From assembly GCF_037392515.1 (NCBI RefSeq), contig NC_090283.1, forward strand, positions 12,344,501-12,408,500: DNA of 64,000 bases, in the 5' to 3' direction. The position numbers were made by a program, and so were the translations under genes. Below are positions 57,407-64,000 of the stretch, piece after piece; the first letter of the stretch is position 1; every line of letters begins with the position of its first letter. The stretch comes from Haliotis asinina (lineage: Eukaryota; Mollusca; Gastropoda; Lepetellida; Haliotidae). The notes under the pieces are model-generated. The model was given only the letters and a program-made list of their open reading frames with translations, was not told the DNA's origin and made no database searches.

Positions 57407-57464
57407 GAACGGCTCTTGGCGTTACCCAGCACCTACCACGAGGAGGTGGCCGTTCACGGGTGCC
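57407..57464 (-). ncRNA. HDV-like ribozyme candidate of L8, variant P2
   Basis: P2 GAACGGC/GCCGUUC as in L6, again perfectly paired. P1 has one mismatch (nt 31 A). It shows that the compensated P2 type is not private to one copy. Confidence 0.75.
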
Positions 57465-59158
57465 TGGTCCAACACAAAAAAACGTGTACAAACATCAGCC
57501 TCAACAACAGGTGAGGGGATATGGGCGTGGCATTTCTGTTTCAAAATAACATTCATGCCTTTTTGTGTGACGATGGAGTGCAGTAGCAACTGCACGATAC
57601 ATGTTTTATAAACTAAAATATATTTTCAGTTGTAGTTTCACATGAAATCGGGGATGATTTAATAAATATTGCGTTCTTATGACATGTATACCAAAATTAT
57701 ATGTCTCACTTCAGAACAAGTTGAATTGCATTCATAATTTTATACAATAAATTAAAGTTCTTGCTGAATGATTATGATAGAGTTGGCAATGCTTTATGTT
57801 TCATAGTTGGTTACAACTTTAAATCTCAACTTTCATATATTCTCATTATATGACAATTATTTTTCTCTCCCAAATAGTCATGGGCAGACACCCAGGATCT
57901 GTCAATGCATTAGCAACGTGTAAATAAGCAAATTTTAATTAATGTCTTTCAGTGATGTGGAAAACTGACAATTTCACACAATTCTTTAATACAACTACAT
58001 GTATACCATAAAATATATGGATATGTGTTTCATATTATTGTGTGTACTTTATTTCTTTATAAAATCTTGCTAAAATGTACATTAAATACAAATGGGTGAT
58101 GAACTATTTTTGTTTTCAACAGTACCTCTTTGTTTGGTGAATTATTTTGAATCACACATGACTAATGCCATTTATGTCGTTGAAGTAACAGTATATTTAT
58201 CAGAAAATGTTATAATTTGATGTAACTGACACTATGTACCTGTCATAAGTTATATTGTCTCTGGTGAAAGTAAACAGGCCTCGTATTCTGTAAATAGAAA
58301 TTATCCTACCTTATTATCTTTTCCACTAACTTCAGGAGGAAAAATACTACAACACAAGCACCAAATGACAACTGCTATTGAACACAAATAATCTTAAACA
58401 TTTGAAGATGATTGAAAGGTAATTCTGGTGTATAGTATGATCTTACGGGAATTTGAATCAATTTAGAAAACGAATCAATGGTCGTTTTCCAACTCGTTTA
58501 TATTTTACCTCCACAAGTGTAATGCCGTGTATGTGATTCCGGTTTTATCAAGGGTGGATATAATTACAAATATTGTGATATTGTTTCATGATCTGCATTA
58601 TATAGGTATTGAGTCGTTTTATTTCATTGTATATGAGTTCAGATTCTGCTTATGAACGCGTATTTTCAAACATCCTACGTGTCTTGTCACTTAGAAAAAA
58701 CCGCGAGTTTGACCACGCCCTTTCAGGTCACGGCTGTCAACATTGTGAATGTTGGAAGGTTTATCAAACAGAATCAAAATAAACTCGCTAAATGTGGTAA
58801 TTTCTGTGCAGAGACAATAACATTTACCTATTCACATGATGTAATTAATTCCAGATTAAATACAAGTAGTTGGATATGTCAGAAGGATGGTACATTTTCT
58901 TCGGCATCACGATGCATGTGGACTTGTTTGTTTACCGCCGTTGCCATGATCGTTCCTGTTCGTCCAATCGATGATGTAACATTGAGATTAGTTTTGTTTA
59001 TAATTATTTAACCGAAAGTTACCAATTTTTACAAAATGGGAAACTTATGAGCTTTCTGTTCGTCAAAAAACAAAAAACATATTGATTAAACTATCAAAAA
59101 CTATTTCATTATAAAGAAAATATTAGTCTGGGTACCACTCGTCGTGGTGTGCTTTTGT
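57465..59158. other. single-copy AT-rich DNA, nothing recognised
   Basis: No repeat or gene that I can support. A 119-codon frame at 58652-59011 has no recognisable domain and looks accidental. Confidence 0.5.
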
Positions 59159-59230
59159 AACAAGTACAAAATACATAATAAGTACAAAATACATAACAAG
59201 GTTAAAATACATAACAAGTACAAAATACAC
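59159..59230. repeat. 18-bp tandem repeat, four units
   Basis: Units aacaagtacaaaatacat, aataagtacaaaatacat, aacaaggttaaaatacat and aacaagtacaaaatacac in direct succession; a small minisatellite. Confidence 0.85.
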
Positions 59231-60076
59231 AAATTGTAAAAGTGTGCTGGAAATATATACTATTTTAAGATGTCTTGTCTTGTTTATCTGTTTGGGATCA
59301 ATTTAGAACACCTTAAACAATAATATAATTGTCAGTGAAAAGGTTTACATTTTTACAAGTCCATGATGTATTCAAAGTAACCACTGGGTCATGGGTCGAA
59401 AGTAGTTCCTATGCAAATTAGCCAAGTTTTAATGAGGTCAGGCCTGCTGTCTTGTCCCTGGTTTCTATTGGTTGAAGATGTGCAGCATCTTGATTGGATG
59501 TTGAATTTAGTTGCATTTGGAAAGTGTGAAGTTCGTTCACTTGCTGTCTTTCTCCCAAGTGGGAAAGGTGATTTGAAAGTCATGGGAAGAGGATATTGAC
59601 TTTGGTGGATTTCAGGTTGGTTATATTTGATTTTACACAAAACGAATAAACTACAAAAATATGTTCAATTGTTGAAAGGTTCATTGAGTATTTATTGTAA
59701 CTGAATGTATGCATTTGGTGGAGGTATATTGTGACTCAGGGTTAAAGTTGTTGGTGTCGATAATTTCACTTCCAATTGATTCAGATTAATGTTTGAGTCC
59801 AAACAGATTGTACGTTTTCTGTTCTGGTGAGAATTAGCATTTCCATGCTTAACAGAGGGGGAACTGACTGGTACATAAAGCCAGCTGATGGCTAGGCAAC
59901 AAGATCTTTGAAACGGTAGCCTGCACATCGAGACACCACACCTATACCTGCACTACGTGATATGGGCCACAGGAAAAGTGCAAGTGAAAGACAAAAAGGT
60001 TATTTTCGTGTAAACATGCCCTTTTAAACGAAATATACTGTGACATATAGTCTATACTTTGTCATTTTGGGTGGTA
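59231..60076. other. single-copy DNA, nothing recognised
   Basis: Short frames on both strands without domains. No repeat family recognised. Confidence 0.45.
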
Positions 60077-60126
60077 GTTGCTGTGTAGCCAAGTGGTTAT
60101 AGCTGTAGCTCACCACATTGAAGGTA
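60077..60126 (+). mobile_element. tRNA-like SINE head fragment
   Basis: tagccaagtggttatagctg matches the A-box region of the S1 SINE head (compare the minus strand at 37655-37675). It is cut where LINE L10 starts. Confidence 0.5.
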
Positions 60127-60468
60127 CAGATATGAACATAAAACTAGAATTGAAAACTAAAATATTGTAATTAAAGAGGACAATACGATATAAAACACGG
60201 GCTAGGGACCGCTAACAACCGAAGGTAGATCACCATAATAGGGTCCATGGGGACTTACAGTACTTTTACTAATTTCATGGACCCTAGCTGGATTAACACC
60301 ATCGGTTCAGTCATTGGCGGTTATACTGAAAATTAGCATTATTAAAACAACAAAGATACTACGATTAAAAGTTTGGCCGCACTAAATTTACTGAGAATGT
60401 TTTGGGACTTACGTACCCTCTCAGGAGGACAATAATTTTACAATACTTCAACCCCCTTTGAGAGTACA

Positions 60469-60660
60469 TGGACCCTAGTTGGATTTACACCATCCCTTCA
60501 GCTGCTGGCGATTGTACGAAAAGTTAGCCAAAATTAAAATGACATGAATACTACGATTAAAATCCTGGTAGACTTAAATTTACTGTCAACGATTGTGGAC
60601 TTACGTACCCTCTCAGGAGGACAATAATTTTACAATACTTCAACCCCCTTTGAGAGTACA
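60469..60660 (-). repeat. second 3' UTR segment in L10
   Basis: Both segments run from the hairpin arm (ggaccctag..ggattta) to ctttgagagtac. They differ at many positions, so they come from two different copies rather than a fresh tandem duplication. Confidence 0.75.
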
Positions 60661-60716
60661 GCCACTAACAATCTTAGTTACTAATCTAGACTACAAATAA
60701 TAAAATATTTAATTAT

Positions 60717-62627
60717 TTACAATTCATTCAACAAATCTCATTCTTTTAAAAATGCAATAATTAAATAAGAACTTACTTTACTAACAAGATTCTTCATAGT
60801 TCGTGATTGAAAATGGTTATCCTTTGTGATGGAATATTCAACACAGTCAAGCAAAATGTGCTTGACTGTGATTCTTTCATCACGAGGGATCGGGGGATCC
60901 TCACCTTTAAAAAGGTATTCATGTGTATAGCTGGTATGGCCAATACGACATCGCCGCATAATGACCTGTTCAAATCTGGACTGACAACCCAAGTAGGTGT
61001 AACCAATGTAGGGTTTTATTTCATGTAATTTATTTACACCCACTTGGGTTTCCCACTTCTTCTGCATCAGATCACGTATATAAGATCTAATAGTAGGTTT
61101 AAAATCTGAGTACGGAATAAGAAGTGGTGTCACAGATTTGTTGAGTGCCGCCTTGGCAGCAAGATCGGCCATCGTATTCCCAGAAATGCCTACGTGGCTT
61201 GGTAACCAACAAAAGACGATGTCGTATTGGTCAGTGGGAAGATCATTTTACAATTCAATAATTTCAATTAAAAGTGGATGCTTACAAGAAATATTTTTAA
61301 TAGCCTGAAGGCAAGAAATGAGTCTGAAAAGATTATATACTGTTTATGTTTATGTTGTTTTTCAATATATATGAGAGCCGTTAATATGGCGTTTGCTTCA
61401 GCTGTGAAAATAGAGCTGTTAGGAGTTAATCTAGAAGATATTGTTCTGGATCCAATGACAATGGCACAAGCCACGGCGCCACCGTCTTTGGACCCGTCTG
61501 TAAATAAGGATTTGTAATTGATATATTTATTCTTTAATTGATTAAATTCTTGTTTATATTGTATTTAATTCGTTTCTGTGTTTTTAAAAGTAGTTAATGC
61601 TAGGTCAACTTGTGGCCTAGCCAATTGCCAAGGAGGAGAAGAAAGGAGTCGTGAAGGAACTATATTTTCCAGGTCAATGCTGGCAGCAGATATAAATTGC
61701 TTAATTCTGATCCCAAGAGGCGGAACAAGAGAACACTTTTCGTTGTACAGATCCTCATAGAGAGGATTGAAGACACAGTTATGTGCAGGGTTAGATTAGT
61801 TCGAGTATAGTTTTGTAATATATTGTAATGCTAACTTTGTTCGGCGTTGTGTAAGAGATGGTTCATCTGCCTCGACATAGAGACTGTGAACAGGAGAAGT
61901 TCTGAAAGACCCAAGACAAAGTCTTAGACCTTGATGGTGGACAGAATCTAATAATTGTAGGTTGCTTTTGCAAGCTCCACCATAGTTTTGCAAGAGTGTA
62001 GTTTGGTCCCCTCCCCACTTTGTGTTGGAAACAACGTTTAACAGATCTAGGGCCTTCAGGCATTTAACTTTGAGCGATTTGATATGTGGCAGAAAGGTTA
62101 AATGTGAGTCGAAAATAACACCTAAGAACTTGGCCTCCTTTACAACCTTGATGGGTGTACCATTTAGAGATAGTTCAGGGTCTTTATGCGGTTTGTATTT
62201 ACGGCAGAAATGTATACAATTAGTTCTGGATTTAGAAAATTTAAAGCCGTTTTCAAGACACCATTTATTAATCTTGTTTAAACACAACTGCAGTTGTCGT
62301 TCAATAGTATGCATATTCCTACCACGACAAGAAATATTAAAATCATCCACAAAAAGTGATCCATCAATTGAATCTCTTAAAACCTTTGATAAACTGTTGA
62401 TCTTGCTACTAAACAATGTGACAGACAAAATACTGCCTTGTGGAACACACTGATCTTGGAGGTAATGATCAGGCAGGGTAGAACCCACTCGGACCTGAAA
62501 TTTCCTGTCATTTAAAAAGTTGTCATTTATAAATTGCGGCAAACGGCCTCGTAATCCAAAGTCACGTAAATCTTTTAAAATTCCATGTTTCCATGTTGTG
62601 TCGTACGCTTTTTCTAAATCGAAAAAG
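60717..62627 (-). pseudogene. LINE L10 ORF2, RT and RNase H part
   Basis: TAA 60717-60719; C-terminal CCHC is partly lost (GEDPPIPRDERITVKHILLDC, first two Cys gone). RNase H is in pieces to 61510 (TAEANAI near 61400, MADLAAKAALNKSVTPLLIP 61100-61172). RT is open 62632-61796: FDLEKAYDTTW, QDQCVPQGSILSVTLF, LFVDDFNIS, LGVIFDSHLTF. About 60 nt are lost near 61985 (LYRSLVRSKLDYGSI). The upstream end is motif A, where L11 entered. Confidence 0.9.
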
Positions 62628-62685
62628 GGCACCCGTGGCGAGCCACCTCCTCGTGGTGGGTGCTGGGTAACGCTAAGAGCTCGCC
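62628..62685 (+). ncRNA. HDV-like ribozyme candidate of L11
   Basis: P1, P1.1, P2 (GGCGAGC/GCUCGCC), P3, C46 intact; only nt 47 (U) differs from L3. Confidence 0.8.
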
Positions 62686-63210
62686 GACACCCCCGTTGTG
62701 GACCCGGGGGGATATTTGGTCCACCAACCCGTCCCCGTTTGCCGTGGGTTGCGGCCCTGTGTCGGTGGGGGACGGGAGTCTGGGGGTTGAGGGCACTGGG
62801 GGCCTGTGACCGCGTTCCCTTTGCTCAACACACCCCTTCGACCCTTACTTCACCTAGACGGGAGGTTGAATGGGCCCGGTTCAACCAATCGGCTGGTCAT
62901 GCCGAGCCCTGAGCACTAAATTTCATTGCTCTATCATATTTTGGCTTGGTTCTATTTGGATGCAATGTTGAAATGTTCTACTTTGTGTATAAGATAATAA
63001 ATCAATTTTCAATTTTGTGAAAATTTGCCTAGATGCCAGTGCCAGAGGGCGATGGCTCATGGGCCAAACTGGTAGGCCTTACTACTGGTGTATATCATCT
63101 CTGTATCCCTGGTATCTGTCTGATGGACATCCACAGGCAATAGGATATCGCCTTTATTAGCACTCGGTGGCGGGTGGGGAGTAGAGATGATGAAACTTAA
63201 TCATACAACC

Positions 63211-64000
63211 ATGGCTTTTCCAACCCCCATCAAAAAATCAAAACGTACACTGGAAGTTGATTCAGAGAATGATGATATGATTCCTATATCAAAATCAGTA
63301 GAGTATTGGCCCCGATTCTTGGTGATGGAAACACCTGATAAGACACCAATCGGATAAAACCCTTTTGCGGTTGCTAAGGGAATTTATGGAATTGCAGGTG
63401 TAAAAACTATCAAACGTCTGAGGAATGGATCTATTCTCATTGAATGTGCCAGGCGACAGCAAGCCACGAACCTAATGTCAGTCGAGGAACTTGTCGGTAT
63501 ATCAGTGTCAGTATCTCCTCATAGATCATTGAACACCAGCAAAGGCATCATAAGAGATCGTGATCGACTCTTTGATGACATGTCAGAGTTTGATATAGTT
63601 TCAGAAATGCATGATCAAGGGGTTACGTTTGTGAAACGATTTACCAGGCGACAAGGCACTGAAACGTTCAAAACAAACACTTACTTATTCTCTTTTTCAT
63701 CTCCAACGGCGCCAAAATCAGTTAAAGCAGGGTACTGCAACTTGCATGTTGAAATGTACATACCAAGCCCATTGAGATGCTTTAAATGTCAAAAATTTGG
63801 TCATGGGTATAATTCGTGTAAGAACAAAATCACGTGCGCACACTGTAGCCAAACTTCCCACGTTACAGAAGATTGTACCAGTGATGTTAAAAAGTGCCAG
63901 AATTGTTCTGGAGCACACTCATCATCGAGCAAAGCCTGCCCAGTATGGAAAAAAGAAATGGAAATAAGTAAAATAAAATGTACAAAAAATATTTCTTACA
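63211..64000 (+). pseudogene. LINE L11 ORF1, partial, one early stop
   Basis: ATG 63211 (MAFPTPIKKSKRTLEVD), WPRFLVMETPDKTP, then TAA 63355-63357 where sister copies read LKL; the frame is otherwise open to the window end. One codon is missing in GIAGVKTIKRLRNG. HRSLNTSKGIIRDRDRLFDD; knuckles CFKCQKFGHGYNSC, CAHCSQTSHVTEDC and CQNCSGAHSSSSKAC. More diverged from the other ORF1s of its type than they are from one another. Confidence 0.9.

Larger units (their letters stand above)
52690..57464 (-). mobile_element. LINE copy L8, 5' part
   Basis: Continues L8: rest of ORF2 to 55572, ORF1 55587-56881, 5' UTR 56882-57464. With 45447-46679 it is a full-length copy. Both ORFs carry many breaks. Confidence 0.92.
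60127..62627 (-). mobile_element. LINE copy L10, 3' end missing, interrupted by L11
   Basis: Minus strand. It lacks the terminal stem-loop and tail, starting inside the 3' UTR at about 60127, which is unusual for a LINE. The 3' UTR holds a diverged tandem duplication (60275-60468 and 60469-60660). ORF2 60717-62627 is cut by the L11 insertion; the rest should lie beyond the window. Confidence 0.9.
62628..64000 (+). mobile_element. LINE copy L11, 5' part, runs off the window
   Basis: Begins GGCACCCGTG directly after gaaaaag of L10. 5' UTR 62628-63210, ORF1 from 63211. The 3' end and the second target duplication lie outside. Confidence 0.93.

Noticed and set aside
45447-57464. Target duplication for L8
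   Set aside because: Flanks cttcataa and tggtccaac do not match; either lost, or obscured by the L7 insertion in the tail.
58652-59011. 119-codon open frame in single-copy DNA
   Set aside because: No recognisable domain, no gene context, AT-rich surroundings; probably chance.
59405-59640. Overlapping short frames on both strands near 59.5 kb
   Set aside because: No domain, no repeat match, no splice evidence.
62520-62912. 130-codon frame across the L10/L11 junction, and similar frames over other LINE leaders (5244-5469, 29979-30349, 39407-39679)
   Set aside because: They lie in the GC-rich ribozyme and hairpin region, in either direction, and differ between copies.

Overview
This is eukaryotic, animal repeat-rich DNA, not a bacterial or plasmid window. 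There are no operons, ribosome binding sites or host genes that I can support. The short (ACTC)n / (GTGA)n-tailed SINEs with a tRNA-like head look like repeats I associate with gastropod molluscs such as abalone. That placement is inference from memory and was not checked.

Roughly 80 percent of the window is one family of non-LTR retrotransposon (LINE), present as eleven copies (named L1 to L11 here) in both orientations and stacked inside each other. A full copy is about 5.9 kb. It has a structured 5' UTR, ORF1 (RNA-binding, three CCHC knuckles), ORF2 (apurinic-type endonuclease, reverse transcriptase, RNase H, C-terminal CCHC), a 3' UTR with hairpins, and a tail of ACTC repeats. The RNase H domain and gag-like ORF1 place it in the broad I/Jockey group. 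Every ORF2 is broken. Two ORF1s (L6, L9) are long open frames of a divergent ORF1 type.

Layout: L1 (1-4851, +); mariner scrap (4852-4996); old minus fragment L2 split by full-length L3 (5274-11143, +); 11636-14472 a decayed candidate Maverick/Polinton-like segment; 14473-34479 a nested tower: L4 (-) holds a mariner and L5 (-), and L5 holds L6 (+); a SINE to 34766; 34767-39350 single-copy DNA with SINE fragments; 39351-57464 a second nest: L8 (-) holds L9 (-), with L7 (+) in its tail; 57465-60126 single-copy DNA; L10 (-) interrupted by L11 (+), which runs off the window.

The most interesting result is RNA structure. All eight preserved 5' ends begin with the same 58-nt block, which folds as an HDV-like self-cleaving ribozyme. 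It has P1 of 7 bp with a G1-U37 wobble, P1.1, P2 of 7 bp, P3 of 3 bp and an invariant C46. Its predicted cut site is exactly the element's first base. P2 shows four compensated base pairs between copies. A second 5' UTR hairpin also covaries. At the other end, a terminal stem-loop plus ACTC tail is shared in shape, loop and tail, but not stem sequence, with a SINE in the window, which suggests the SINE borrows the LINE machinery. Two composite insertions have junctions at one 3' UTR hairpin, suggesting template switching.
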